NCBI GenBank assembly: GCA_012934845.2
Contig: WNNJ02000528.1
Location: 1 to 64,000 of the forward strand
DNA length: 64,000 bases
Reading direction: 5' to 3'
Source: Pomphorhynchus laevis
Taxonomy: Eukaryota > Acanthocephala > Palaeacanthocephala > Echinorhynchida > Pomphorhynchidae
Part shown: positions 38,750 to 51,789 of the stretch, piece after piece
Layout: each line of letters starts with the position of its first letter
Position numbering within the stretch: position 1 is the stretch's first letter
The notes under the pieces: generated by a model
What the model saw: the letters and a program-made list of their open reading frames with translations, nothing else
Told to the model about the DNA's origin: nothing
Database searches by the model: none
Translations under genes and position numbers: made by a program

Positions 38750-39110
38750 AGAACACTCCTTAAACGATTTTTTACCGTACTTGTAACGAGCCAGCCTCCG
38801 TATGTAAAAGTTGCAGATGCGCAAAATCAGATGTCTGTTTCGAACAAATTGCGTGGTGATAAAGTTCGTATCCGTCCTGATTATTCAACGGAGGAAGGAA
38901 ACATGATGAGGGAGGATAGAATTGATTTGAATCGTCGCATTTTGGAGTGATAAGATAACCTAGTTATTCGGGATTTTCGAGTTGTCTGGAAAAGGCCGTT
39001 TGGACGTTGGCCTCCACTCGTAACGAGGGCGATCTCATTTGCTTCGATTGTTTGATTCCGAATGCTGATGTATATTCTCGGGGTAACACGTCTCAACGTG
39101 CTCCTATCAT
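38750..39110 (+). mobile_element. Family 4-like (CR1-like) LINE, ORF1 remnant
   Basis: PPYVKVADAQNQMSVSNKLR, then DKVRIRPDYSTEE, then DRIDLNRRILE and NLVIRDFRVV. This is the IRPD.T.E..-RR-NLVIR end of CR1-type ORF1 proteins and matches the ORF1 end in the family 4 copy at 63.6 kb. Two adjacent stops interrupt it. Confidence 0.7.
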
Positions 39111-39239
39111 TAGCTACACAAATATTCGTAGAATCTAAAGATTTTGTTAAAAAAACCGTCAGAAAAACTGAAAATCATAACAATTTCATAAGTTGCATAT
39201 AATTCTTCACATCATAATCTCTTGACCATATACTTTTGT

Positions 39240-39372
39240 CTTCTTATACACCTTCACGCCAAATCCGGTCCCATTTAAACAATTTATCTGCTTGACTTTT
39301 TCATTTTTTGATAGTGGACCTGTAAGCGTGCAGCTGGCACGCATTTGCTACGTTAAATAAATTTGTATTATT
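39240..39372 (+). mobile_element. Family 1 LINE, short 3' copy 1d
   Basis: About 130 bp: the last coding bases and the hairpin GCGTGCAGCTGGCACGCATT with TAAATAAATTTG. It abuts the 3' end of the family 2 copy 2d. Confidence 0.88.
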
Positions 39373-39375
39373 ATT

Positions 39376-42300
39376 CACGGCCTCAGGTTCAGGGACATCT
39401 GAACCACCGGCCGCACCGGCGCGCCGCCTTCTGAATGAACAATTCGAAGTCTCTCACCCCATAAGAGTCCAGTCGAGGCGAATTATGGTCTGTAATCTCG
39501 AGATAGGGTGCCTGAGAAACCTTAGTATTCAATTTGGGGTACGTTCTCTAGAGAAGAAGACTAATCCCGAGATGTATAAAGTACCCTAAAGGCATACTTG
39601 GGTTCTCCCATTCAATGACACATACTGGCGCGTTTCAAAGCCCACTAGCTCTCTTCAGGATACATTTAAGTCTATTGAGGTCAGCTTTCGCTATCCAGTT
39701 TACCTTAACAGTGAACCCCATATGTTCTACTTGACTCGTGAAGATGGGGATTTGTGGAGGCTACAAAATGGAGGAGAGTGCATATAGTGCTAGGCTCTTA
39801 AGAATTTTTGTTGCAGGGGCGTTGTTAAAGATTACCACCTGCCATTTTTTAGAGTTTAGAAAAAGATTGGATGGGGATAACTGATCTTTTAATCTAAAAA
39901 GAATCGGATGATGTTCGAGATTACATCTTTGCACCTGCGTACCTTCAATACCTTCAACAAAACAATGGTGCTATCAAGATATAAGATAGGAGAAAGTGGG
40001 GAGCCTTGAGGTACACCTGTAATATTGTAGTACTGACGTGCATCAGGGTCGTCATCATAGTAGAACCGCTTGGTATACAGTAATACCCATGTTAATAATT
40101 CTCGCAGGCAACCAGCGGGACCTGAGAGAAGAGATAACGAAGGGAATGAAGATCCGGCCAAATGCATCAAAAAAATTAAGAAAAACAGCCACAGCAAGCT
40201 GATGAAAGTTATCTTGACCAAATTGGTGCACTTCAACAATTGCTGAATGAACCAAGCACCCTTTGGCAAACCCATGAAAATACGGTGTAATTAAATTATA
40301 CCTACTTAAATAGTCGCAAATTCTACGTGTAAGCGCTTTTTCGTAGATGGAGATGAGGGAATTTTGAATCGAAATGGGCCGCAGGTCTTTAGGACATGAA
40401 ACAGGATTTCGCTTAGGTAAAAATATTCTACGACTAATGTTGATGCCGGCTACATCGGATGGTGGGGCTAACAGCATTGTAACGGCCACTTCTTCTCTTT
40501 GATCGACTGTAAAAAGCTGACAAATCCGAGAAGAGTGTGGAGCGACGTTAAGTCACTCCACACTCAGTCGCTTGTGGGCCCTAGGAGTTAAGGATATCCG
40601 CAACTGATAAATCTCTGCTCCTGAAGTCACCCCAAGGCGGGATTGTTTGGGGAGAAAACGTAGCTCCATAATTAGGCAAATCTTGTGACTCCTCCAAAAC
40701 TCAACAAGGCCTACGCCATTAATCTAACCCGAGGCCCTCTCTCGCCAGCAGAAAAACTTCTTTTTCTTGAATAAATTCCAGAAGAAAGCCTGAGATGGAT
40801 GAAGACGAGCAATACTCGTTATGTTCCTACTCAGCTGGACCTTATATCTAAAACCCTAATATTCATTCAAGATAATCTGATTGATGGAAGCAGAGAGATT
40901 GGGAAGGTGTAGCATTTTTGCTAGGACCTTGAGTTTTGTCGAATAGGTACTGTAAATGTGACCTCTGTGGTAGTCGAAAGGATCCCGGTAGCTTGCGAAT
41001 AGAGGTAGGAATTAAATTCGGTCAAACTATCATTCCCTATTCTAGGGAAAAGTAAGATAGCTGCCTGAAAGAAGGCCACTCTAATTGGATCAAAGTGAAA
41101 CCTCCTTCTAAGCCACGTATCTTCATCATGCTGCCAGCTTTTTAGGTCATCAAAGCTGGTCAGTTGTTGGCGCGACTGCTCAGTGAGGACGGGTTTTAAT
41201 AACTACGTCCTATGTAGCAGTAAAATGTCGAGAAGTCAATTTGTTGTTGAGCAATGAAATATTAGAAGACGGTAGTTTGTAAATAAGATAATCGTTTCTG
41301 GCTCTTCGGAGTGCTGCATTAATTCAACGACCAGTTCTATCGTTGAAGTCACTGAGTAACATGTCGTAGCCGCTACTTAAATTTCGGTTCAGGAGGTCAC
41401 GATTCTTGTGAATCTCCTCCGGCCAGATGTAGACGTTTGTCATGCAAATGCGTCTACCGTTTTTGGCAAGTGCTATAACTAAACAATACATCAAAGGACG
41501 GCAGAAGTTCAATAAAACGGAGGACCTTAAACAGCATTTATTTAGGATTAAAAGACCTTGAGATGAAAATGAGTTGGAAGGGGTTATGTCCGGAGTCAAG
41601 TGTGTGTAGATATGCTTTATGATAAATCGAGTAATGTCAAGGGGTAGACGGATAAACCGCGTCTCCTGAAAGACTATAACATCTGCATATCTATCAGATA
41701 AAAGCGTAAAGGCATAAGCACTTCCCGAATTCCACTGATGGATATTCAGTGAAAAAGGCTCTTGAGTACTTCCCATTGCGAAAGTTTAACAAAGTGGGAC
41801 GTCTTCTGTCTAGTCAGAACCAGAGTCAAAAAGGTCACCCTTTCCACCTCCTGTTCCTAAAGGTGGTCGATTGCCCACGGACGTTTTGTTCATTTCCCTC
41901 GGTACCGGCTAAAGCCCAGATTAAGTTTTTACATGATAATTACTTTTTCGTTGATAATTACTTTTGTAATCTTTGATAATTACTTTTTCGTTTTTTGATT
42001 TGTGAGCCTTTTTTAAATTGTTAAACTTCCCTGCTGATGGTGAACGGAAAGACTCCGCTAGTTGATTTACCGTATTCTTAATCAGGATATCAACATTGGG
42101 CCATCGAGGCTTGATTATTTCTTTCTGAGTTCGATGATTTCTACATCAAACAGCCTGTTAATTTGACGGCCGAGACAGCCTCCACAAAATTCGTCTGTCT
42201 AGGTTTAACGCACCTGAGTGTTTTGATAATCTTTAAAAATTTTACATCTTATTGACTACACGAGGTGTTTCCCCTGCAATTAGAGCAGTGTGGTTATCCA

Positions 42301-43670
42301 CGCATTTTCCAGAATGAATAGCAGAAGTACCGCACACCCCGCACTTCTGAAGTAGAGAACAACCCGACGCCCAATGCCCCCACTGATGACACTTATTATA
42401 GTGGGGGTAGTTTATGGTGTTGGTCTCAATTAATGAAAAATTCAGGTTGTACCCCATTAAGGGACTTAAATGCGAGATCGACAGTTTTTGTACCGCATTC
42501 ACCGGTGCATTGCCGAACGACACCCAGATGAGGAATCCTCTTTTTCCGATTATAAACCGAACGCAAAATGATTTGAATTCTTCTAACTTCGATACATCTT
42601 CGTCAGAGAGGAATGTTGGCATATTGTTAATTTTTAACGTAGCCATGATCGATTTTGACGAAATAGCTGCAATTTTCGAATGCGTGTCATTAAAATATTT
42701 GATATAACTCTGGACTAGATCTTGTGTGGCAAAATATATTTTTATTTCAGTCTTATAATATTTAACACTTAATTCTCCGTGACATCCTCCGTATCCGCCC
42801 CCTATCGAATTCCTATCTTGTATGTCTCTTCTTTCAACGCTTCTCTTCCCTAAAATCGATTACTGCCTATGCCTTTTCGCCAATTCTCCAAAATCCATCA
42901 TCCTACCACTACAACAAATAATCAATTCCGCCGTTCGAGTTTCCGCTGTTTGAGTGCTCTTTCGTCTCCGTCGCTTCGACCACACATCCACATATATTGT
43001 CCAACTATCCTGGCCCACCATCCACATCCGCATCAAACTCCCCCTGCTTATCGTAACTTTTCGTCTCATCGCTGTCTGCTCCCCATCGTTCATCAACCTT
43101 CTTTCCTAGACGACACTCGCCCCACCTCGCTATCGCTGCGTTCCTATCGTTCCCACTTACTCAACGTTCCCAATTACTCCAACAACTACGGTCTCCGATC
43201 ATTCCTCGTCGCCGCCCCACTCGCCTGGAAACAACTCCCTCTCGACGTCCGCCGCGCTCCCTCTTTTATCACATTCAAACACCTTCTCCGTTTACACCTT
43301 CTCGACACATGATTTACATTTTTGTTCTGTTGTGGTCATGTAATCGTGCGCTGGCACGCATTTGCCACGTTAAATAAATCTTTTTTTAACACAGTTGAAG
43401 AAAATTCTCTTTTTGAACTGATCAGTAAACCCTCTTAGAAAGTTGTTAAATAAACTCTGCATTTCCAGAGGCTCTTGTAGTTTAATAACCATTAAGTTAG
43501 CTAATTTTGGTACCGGAGGAAGTTCCCCTTTATGAGTGAAATCAGAAGTTAAAAACATACAATCGTTTCTGCATTTTCTGGAGAATTGAGCATTATTTAG
43601 CTTTCCGTCGATAGCTACGACGTTATAATGCTGCACATTTTGAAAACTTTTTTGCAAAGCATTTCAAATA
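39376..43670 (-). mobile_element. Family 2 LINE, copy 2d: ORF1 and ORF2, broken, host of a nested LINE
   Basis: From the right on the minus strand: ORF1 start (PPVPKLANLMVIKLQEPLEM), interruption by copy 1e, ORF1 middle (MATLKINNMPTFLSDEDVSK) and zinc knuckles (YNKCHQWGHWASGCSLLQKC, CGVC). ORF2 endonuclease follows: SLNIHQWNSGSAYAF, VFQETRFIRLPLDIT, SDFNDRTGR. RT: SCPKDLRPISIQNSLISIYE, YFHGFAKGCLVHSAIVEVHQ and ITGVPQGSPLSPILYL. It is broken in many places and the 3' UTR is cut short against copy 1d. Confidence 0.93.
42769..43384 (+). mobile_element. Family 1 LINE copy 1e, nested in 2d, with target duplication
   Basis: It is 5'-truncated and starts in the RT thumb (LRDILRIRPLSN-like), runs through SPLSSLRPHIHIYCPTILAH (shifted frame) and FLDDTRPTSLSLRS to the hairpin GTGCGCTGGCACGCATTTGC and AATAAATC. 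TTTAACAC at 42761-42768 is repeated at 43385-43392, an 8-bp target site duplication. Joining across it restores the ORF1 frame order of 2d (FFNCV then YYKTEIKIYF). Confidence 0.93.
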
Positions 43671-43674
43671 GAAA

Positions 43675-46600
43675 CAACCATTCAGCTATCATGTGCGAAA
43701 AAGTGAGTATCGGTGCTTCAAACAACTTTCAAATTCAAGCAAATATGGCACAGAATTCAGGTATTTCCAATGGAATTTTGACTGTAACAACACCCAAGGT
43801 GAGAGATTTGTTGTCTTATGATCACGAGAGTAATGTGGTTCTTTCTTCCATACCCAAGCTTAGAAATCTAATAATTATTAAATTGGCCGAACCTGTTGGA
43901 AGACATAATTTGTACAACATATTCCTGCGAAGCTTCGCAGGATAGTATGAAAATAGAATATTATTCAACACAGTAATGTACTACGATACCGAGGTTAAAA
44001 TTTCTTTTACCACCTCTGATTTGGATGTATATAAAGAATTTTTTAATAACAATCTTTCGAAGTTTGGTAGCCTGATTTCAAAGCTTATCATGGCTTCCTT
44101 GAAAATAATAAATCTCCATCCTCACTTGGAGCAAAAAGACATTGATGACCTTCAAGTACTTTTTAAAGTTTCTTATTTTCACCCTATTAAAGGAAAGAAT
44201 GGACTACCTATTGCAATAAGTTTTGTCTCGGCTCCCACCGACATTGCCGAGACGTAAACCGAAACGACCTGCAACCCGTTTCTGGGTTTTAATTTAAAGT
44301 TCCTAATTCTTAACAATGATGATATGACCTTCCCCCACTGCAATCTCTGTCATGGATGGGGGTGGGCACTGGGACTCAATGTGTAAGGCAGAGAATATCT
44401 GTGGCTACTGTTCCTCTAAATAATGTATCGACATCGAGGGACAATGTCCCTCTACCTCGCGATGTGTTAACTGCTCTGGTCCTCATCCCTCCTGGTCCAG
44501 GAGATGTGGGGCTTTTAAGGCCTATCATCTCAAATTCTGTCCTTTACGTACAGTTAAAACTCCTGCTAGCTATGCTGAAACCAGCAGTAGGATGTCTGAC
44601 ACGTACATTATACGTCTCTTTGATGCTCAAAAGCAAGCTATCTTAGGACAAATACAGCAACTCATCAACAGTCAGTTCGCACTGCTATATTCATCTCCAA
44701 TGATCTCTCCAGCAACTATTCCAGAGTCAAAGAAACGAAGGGCCTCGGCCCACACCGTGCCTTCATTGCAGGTAGGCAGACTACTCAAGGACAAGTCCAG
44801 GAAAGCCTCTACCACGGGAAATGAAGATATTGGCCGTGGGCAAGTGCCCACCCTGAAGTAAGTAGAGCGGAGGACAACCTTTCCGCCCCTAGCTCTGTCT
44901 AGGGATGATGTAATCCCGCCCAGTTAACTCAACACAATGCAGAGTACTCGTGTGCCTTTTTCACTGAATATCCTTCAGTGGAATTCGGGAGATGCTTCTG
45001 CCCTTAGACTTCTATCTGGTAGAGATGCAGATGCTATAGTCCTCCAGGAGACGCGGTCTATCCGTCTCCCCAAAGACATTACTCGATTAATCCCTAAGCA
45101 CATTTGTTCCCACTATACTCCGTACATAACCCCGCCTCACTCATCTTTATCTCAAGGTCTTTTAACCTTATTTAAATGCTTCTTACAGTCTTCCATCCTA
45201 CTAAACTATTATTGTCCAGCACTGTCTTGTTTAGTTATTTCACTCTGTAAGAACAGTAAACGCCTCCCGTGACCTCCTGGATAGGATTATAGATAGCGGC
45301 TACGACATGGTACTTGGTGATTTCAACGACAGAACTGTTCGTTGGATAAATGCAGCACACTGCAGAGCCAGGAACAGTTATCTTGTTCACAAACCACCAT
45401 CCTCTTCCTTTCATTGCACATCAACGAACTCACTCCTCGACTTATTACTGCTCCATGAGAGGTAGTTGCTGAAACCTTACTGTACGGAGCAGTCGCTACA
45501 ACATTTGACCACCTCTCATGACTTGATTCGTTGGCGGATAGAAGAGGATACGTTGCTTCGAAGGAGATTCTACTTTGATCCGATCAGAGTGGCTTTCTTC
45601 CAGGCAGCTATCCAACGCTTCCCCCGAATTGGTAATGATAGTCTAACCAAATTTAATTCCTACCTCTCTTCGCAAGCTACCGCGATACTTTCGACTACCT
45701 ATAAAGGTCGTATCTACAGTCCCACTCCAACAAAACTCAAAACCCTTGCGTATATGCTCCGTCTTCCCAATCTCTCTGTTTCTGCCAGACTAGTTCTCTC
45801 AAAAGAATATTGGAGCACTAGATATAGGTTCTCACTGGGTAAAGATAGAGCAAGCATTGCTTCCCTTAATCCAGCCCAGTCTTCCTTTTGGAAGATATTT
45901 AAGAAAGAGAAGTTTGTCTGTTGGACGGATAGAGCGTTGGGTTGGATTGGAAAATGGGTCTTAATAAAGTTTTGGAGGAGTCACTTCCCCTCATAATTAT
46001 GGAGCCACTTTATCACCTCAACCAATCCCGCCTTGGGGGGACTTCAGGAGTAGGGAACTCTCTGTTCCAGAGATCCTGAATGCCTAGGGTCCTCTTCCGG
46101 CACCTCCAAGTCCACCGCTCCACTCTCTTCTCGGGTCTGTCAGCTTTTGACAGCTGATCAAATAAGATAAGTGGCCGTAACAATGCTTTTAGTCGCCCCA
46201 TCTAATGTGGCCGCATCAACATTAGTAGAGGTATATTTCTACCTAAGAAAAATCCGTTCTTATGTCCTAAAGACCTGTGGCCCATACCGATTCAAAATTC
46301 CCTCGTATCGATCTACGGAAAAGCGCTTGCGCGTAGAATCCGCGATCATTTAAGTAGGCGAAATTTAATCCTACCAAGTTTCCATGGGTTCGTCAAAGGT
46401 CGCTTGGTACAATCAGCTGTAGGTGAAGTACATCAGTTCTGTCAAGATAATAGTCATCAACTTGCTGTGGCTGTTTTCCTTGATTTTTCTGCTGCATTTG
46501 ACTGCATCTCTTTTCCCTTTGTTATCTCTTCTCTATGTTCCCTCGGGTTGCCTGCGAGTATTGTTAAGAGGGTAGAGATACTGCTATACACCAAGCGATT

Positions 46601-47465
46601 CTATTATGAAGACGACCCTGATGCGCGTCAGTTCTACCCTATTACGGGTGTGCCCCAAGGTTCCCCCTTTCTCCTATCTTGTTCCTTGCTGCTTCTATTG
46701 AACTCTTTAAAAAATTTAAACGTGAACAACGTCTAGTGGTATACGCTGATGATACCACAGCCCTGTTCTCTGGACGCAGGTGCAAATACGTAGTCTCGGA
46801 CATCAGCCGTTTCTTTTTAAGATTAAATGATCTGTTACCCAAGTCCAATCTTATTATAAACTCCGTGAAATCGCAGGTGGTTGTCTTCCATGGTGACTTC
46901 GCAACAAAGCAAAAACTTAAGAGATTAGCACTCTCTGCACTCTCCTCCATTTTGACTAATCAACTGCTCCCTACCTTCACAAGTCGAGTAAAATGCCTGG
47001 GGTTCACCGTTACGGTGAACTGGTCGGCGAAATCCGACCTGGATAGACTTAAGCGTATCCTGAAGAGAGCTAGGTGGGCCCTTAAACAGGCTCAGCATAT
47101 GTCATTGAAATGGAAAATCTAAGTGCGCCTCTGGGGTAATGGGCTATCTCGGGATTAGTCTTATTTTCAAGAGGACGTCCCCCAGAGCAAATGCTAACAT
47201 TTCTCAAGCTCCTCGTCTCTCGTTTATTCAGCATAGTTCACTTCGACTGGACTCTTCGTGGGTGAAAGACCCCGGGCGGTTTAGTCGGAGAGCGGCTTGT
47301 TGGATAAGTTAAAGGACTCAGATCCCACTGGACCTGATGCCGTAAAATAGGAAGACTAAGAAATGGTTTGTCTTTGACTTTTTCTGACCTGTTATTTCAC
47401 GGCTGTTTCTATTTTTAGTTATTTATCGGTTGTTAGTTATTAAGAAAATCTTTATTAAATTAAAA
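43675..47465 (+). mobile_element. Family 2 LINE, copy 2e: near full length, broken
   Basis: ORF1 starts MCEKVSIGASNNFQ and carries IPKLRNLIIIKLAEPVGRHN, then CCHC-type knuckles (CNLCHGWG... and CVNCSGPHPSWSRRC). ORF2 starts at 44937: MQSTRVPFSLNILQWNSG, DAIVLQETRSIRLPKDITRL, LGDFNDRTVRW. RT blocks: SFHGFVKGRLVQSAVGEVHQ, AVFLDFSAAFDCIS, ITGVPQGSPF, VVYADDTTALFSG. It ends near 47463 with TTAAGAAAATCTTTATTAAA. There are several frameshifts. CCHC ORF1 and the EN/RT order point to the Jockey/I group. Confidence 0.95.
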
Positions 47466-47479
47466 AAGAAACAACCATT

Positions 47480-49905
47480 TAGATCCAATAAGTACACAAT
47501 ACGCAGTACAAAAGCATCTCAATACAAACGATTCAGATACTAATCGTGTGCAGCCTGGCGATCAAGTGCGATTAGCCTACGATACGTTATATTCTGTTAA
47601 TACAAAAATAAAAATCAGACGGATGCGTATCAATTATCTGAGCACCTAAATTTGTCCACGAATTATTCAGTAAGAAACATTTTCGAAATAGTGATTTGAT
47701 GGATTCCAAACCTCTTCCGTTTACATAAGTGTCAGTGCGAACATGATTTCATAAACGAACTCGCAGTAATATACGAAAACTTCAGTATAAAATGTGACTC
47801 TTTAATTAGTATTGTCGTGTTTGATCACTCACTACCTCAAAGCGCAATTACGTCAAAACGGCTAAACAGACGATCACAAGAATAATGAAGTTGTGGACAG
47901 AGGGTCAACTAAAAGAGTTATTTGATGAAGCCGTGTTAATGCAAAGTCTGCACACGCTTCAAAACAAGCCATCAGGCGATTTGAAAAGGTTATTTGTCAA
48001 TCAGGTCAGATCTATTAGGCTTACTTCGGCAATGAAATATTAAAGTGCAGCTCAAAGCACCGGTAATTTACTCCGTCCTGACGATTTAATAGATTCCAAA
48101 TCCGTTCAAGAAATCCTATAGAAAAACATCCAACAGCTGACGTTGTTGATCCACAGTAATTGAAAATCACTATTGTTATCCGGTATTCTGTTCATCTCTA
48201 TTCGAGGTAATCGATGGTCGTACAATTGCATCAACAAGCAAGTGCATAAAAAGAGGGGCTGGCCATTCTGGATTGGACGCCCTTGCCTCGTCAAAAATGC
48301 TAAACGCATATGGTGAAGACTCTCTAGAACTCGCAAATGCATTAGCCCAATACGCCAAACATTTAGCAACGGAAATAGCTTCTCTAGTATTGATGGTGGC
48401 TTTATCATCGAGTCGTTTAATAGCTCTAAGCAAAGAAAACGGAGTGAGACCAATTGGAGTGAGTGACGTTAGTCGCCGTATAATATCTAAGACAATTCTA
48501 AACATTGACAAGCATCAGCTACAAATAATATGCGGAAACCTTCGAGCTTGTTTGAGTATGAATTCCGATGCTGAATGTGTAATACATTCCATGCGATCAA
48601 TATTAAAAACCAATTAGTAAAGCGTAGATTGGCTCTTACCAACATATAACGGCTCTCCCTGCTTTAACGGTAGTACTACAAAACCTATATTGCAATGATC
48701 CAGTTCTCATTATCTGTGATGAAACTTTACAATGCCAGGATTATTTTATACAATGCAATATATTAGTAATGGCAGCCTTTGCTGCAACTTTACCTATGAT
48801 TCAAATGAATACGTGATAAATTCTCTGCTATACAACATTTATGGTATACCGATGATAGTAATTAAATTGGATCAGCCGAAGAGGTACATGATGTATTTAT
48901 ATATTTAAAAAAATCGGACCGAAATACGGTTTCCATGCTAATTCGGGAAAATGTAAGTACTCGTGCAATCATAATTTACATCACCAGTCGCTTGATTTGA
49001 TAAGTCAACATGGAGTTTAAGCTACAGAGCATGGCGTGGCTGTGCTTGGTGCTTCTGTTGGGACAATACCATTAAAAATCATGACAGTGGCACCACAAAT
49101 CATGAACAATCTACCGGTTTCTGCAGTGCTTTGTTAAAAACCTAAATCATGACGATCAGCTCAATCATCAATATATCGATCAAAATTTTTCAAACTGAAC
49201 CAAAAACGACGCAAACAAAATCGCTCGATTGTTTATGAATCGGATAGGAGTAATCGGAATGCTTTTGATCATTAAAGCGTAAGCGGATCATCATGGCTTA
49301 TTGCTTAGCCATCAACCACGTCTGAAAGTATGCTCAACAGCACAGTTTTTAGAAATGCTATAGCTAGTCGATACGGTAAACTAGCCAATGATTCTCCGAA
49401 ACTTTGTTCTTGTGGACAATCAAACCCATTGTCTCATGATCTATCTTGTAAACACAGCTTTCTTCCGTCAATCAGCCATAACTGCATCCGCGAATATCTT
49501 GCTAATATAATCACTAGCGTATCACCATGTGTAGAGATCAAACAAGTTCTACAGTCTCTGAGTCCCGATGTATGTTCCCAACATCCAAGTACGACAAAAA
49601 TGCTCGGCCCAACATTGCTTACAATGGTTTATTTAGTGGTCATACGGAGCGCACTTTCCTAGACATTTGATTTTCAATGTACATGCGCCTTCGAATGCTA
49701 GTAAAACGACTGATATTATTTTTTTAAATAATTTGGTTGTTTTAAAAAATATTACAGGCTTCCCGATTTGGGGCCGCAGAGGATACGACGATGCTCAAAA
49801 TGTGAAGACCGCTAAATGTTTAGCTTACACTGCCATTTATAATGTTATATTTATTTATAAAAATGATTTTTATTTTTAATTTCATATAAATATTAATTGT
49901 AAAAA
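47480..49905 (+). mobile_element. Element B copy B4: helical block, reverse transcriptase, zinc knuckle
   Basis: Pieces in order: HDFINELAVIYENFSIKCDS (matches the FV.ELA block), MKLWTEGQLKELFDEA, GNLLRPDD, then RT fingers SSRLIALSKENGVRPIGVSD with RRIISKTIL, palm LVMAAFAATLPMIQ, the catalytic WYTDDS near 48840-48855, AVLGASVGTIPL, and C-terminal CSCGQSNPLSHDLSCKH with NCIREYLANI. The RT start (S-R-L-I-L-K-GVRPIGV..-RRI) is the hallmark of a cnidarian RT protein family I remember. The copy is broken in many places. The end of the nuclease domain is unclear. Confidence 0.78.
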
Positions 49906-50209
49906 AATTATTATAATAAAAAAAATAATAATAACCTAATATAATATGGAATGGAGGAAGCCGAAGTGACAAAAACGGATGACTATAATACTGAGGTGAT
50001 TGATGAAAAATCAAAAGTGTGAATTTCGGATGTTGGGAAACTAGCGAATATAGCAAAAATAGATGCACAGGTGGCATACTCGACATTTACATAGGCCCTG
50101 CAATTCTTATGGTTGTATGTGATGCAGTGTCCGGTGGCACCAACTCACTTTACGTAATTAAGCGATGTAATTCAAAAAGGACTGATTCTAAAAATACTAG
50201 GTAAATTGT

Positions 50210-50935
50210 CAACTTTATTAGAGTAGGAAATCATTTATGGACTACCATTGAGAAATGGAGGGCTCGGAATCCGCAACTATGCAATTGACACAAAACTGGA
50301 ATACTCGAGGTCACTTAGAATTTGTCACCCCTTTTTGACAATGTTTTGAAGAAGAACATTCTATTATTAAATCTCTAAGAGATGAAGAAAGTATCAGGGT
50401 AAATGAAAAGTTAAGGAATCTGTGAGACAATCTATTTCTTGAAGTTAGAGTCGCGTTGAAATTTGTCAGTGAGAAAGGTGCATCATCATGGCTGTGTATG
50501 CCATATCTGGATGATAAAGTCGCGTGAGCTGCGGAGAGTTTCGAGACGCGATATCAGTGTGATATAACAGTATGCCGTCAGACAACTTAATCATGTGTTC
50601 ATGTGGATAGACATTGAGCATGTCACATGCTCGATCTTATCCAATTGGGAGATTTCCACGATTATGCATTATATAATTCGGGATATTATTGAAGAAACGT
50701 TAATTGAGATCTGTCATAATGTTGGAGTAGAGCCTGCGCTATAACCGGTTCATCATAATATAATATTTGAAGCTGCGACGACCACACGTGATCCTGACGC
50801 GCGATTGGATGTAGTTGTGTGCAGTTTGTTTGGCACGCGTCTGGAGCTGTCCTTTTTGGACATTTGCATATTCACTGAACATTACAATAAAGAATTTGCA
50901 TATTCCTTTTTGGACATTTCATTTTTGGACATCCG
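50210..50935 (+). mobile_element. Element B copy B5, left part: RT end, knuckle, nuclease start
   Basis: GLPLRNGGLGIRNYAIDTKL and EYSRSLRICHP are the RT-connection block, then SSWLCMPYLDDKVA, MCSCG, and near 50780 TTTRDPDARLDVVVCSLFG with LSFLDICIF. It stops within the nuclease domain, where a row of LINEs begins; the domain resumes at 56881. It is old and broken. Confidence 0.75.
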
Positions 50936-51789
50936 ACTCACAGGGCCAGCGCCTACATCACGGTCTTCACACAATATTTAAATGGAGTACTGCTACCGGT
51001 ATGACCATGAATGCAGACAAATGTGTCCATATAACGCTTACAACGGTAAACCTAATCGTGACTTTTATTTAGGATGTCAGAAGGTTTACATTATATCTGA
51101 GCACAGAGACAAGGTGTTCATTTTGAATAACGATCTCAAGACTAGACCGAATACCAATTATATCCATGGTAAGGCAATGAAGTCTCTGTATTATATAAGG
51201 AACACATTTGCTAAGCTTAAGCCAAAACTATTCAAGCATCTATATTGCGCCTTAGTCCGACCGCACGTGGAATACTGCATCACAACAACTATCCCATCCA
51301 CCAAAGCTGAAATGACGAAAATTGAGTTTATCCTGCGTATAGGAAGCAAACTTTGTATTCGCTCACATTATTCTTACGCTGAGCGTCTAGCTTGTTTGAA
51401 ACTGCCTTCAATGGCTCAGAGGCTACTATATTTAGACCTCTCAGCAATGTGAATCTTGGTTCATGGAAAGGAAGGTTTCCCATCATCTTGTATACAATTA
51501 CGCAATTCGAGTCGCAGAGGTCACTCTCTCGCGCTGTTTAAATTCGCCCACGGTAACGTCAGGAGTGTGAGTATGCTTTCCCACCGCTAATTGAATATTT
51601 AGAATTTGTGACCTGAGGACCTTGCAAGTTCTGCTAGCTATCGCCACTTCAAAAAGCTGCTGTTGAAGTGGATTGTCAATTCCGGTTTAGATGCGTGCAT
51701 CTATTTTGATATTTAATGTTTTGAAAACAAAATTTGTGAACAGTTGAAACAGCCCTTTGCGGCTAGTAACTTGTAAGCTATAATAATAT
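50936..51789 (+). mobile_element. CR1-like LINE (family 4 type), 3' half of RT
   Basis: MNADKCVHITLT, then FYLGCQKVYIISEHRDKVFI, NDLKTRPNTNYIHGKAMKSL, KLFKHLYCALVRPHVEYC and the thumb SYAERLACLKLPSMAQRLLY. This is the typical CR1 end (LY.ALVRPHLEYC ... Y.ERL..L.L..L..RR). It ends near 51780 in TAATAATATA. 5'-truncated, with one frameshift near 51050. Confidence 0.88.

Noticed and set aside
38562-38756. Minus-strand open frame with a plausible acceptor, considered as an exon of another host gene
   Set aside because: The plus strand here leads into a CR1-type ORF1 remnant (LVTSQPPYVKVADAQ, IRPDYSTEE, NLVIRDF), so the minus frame is best seen as its shadow.
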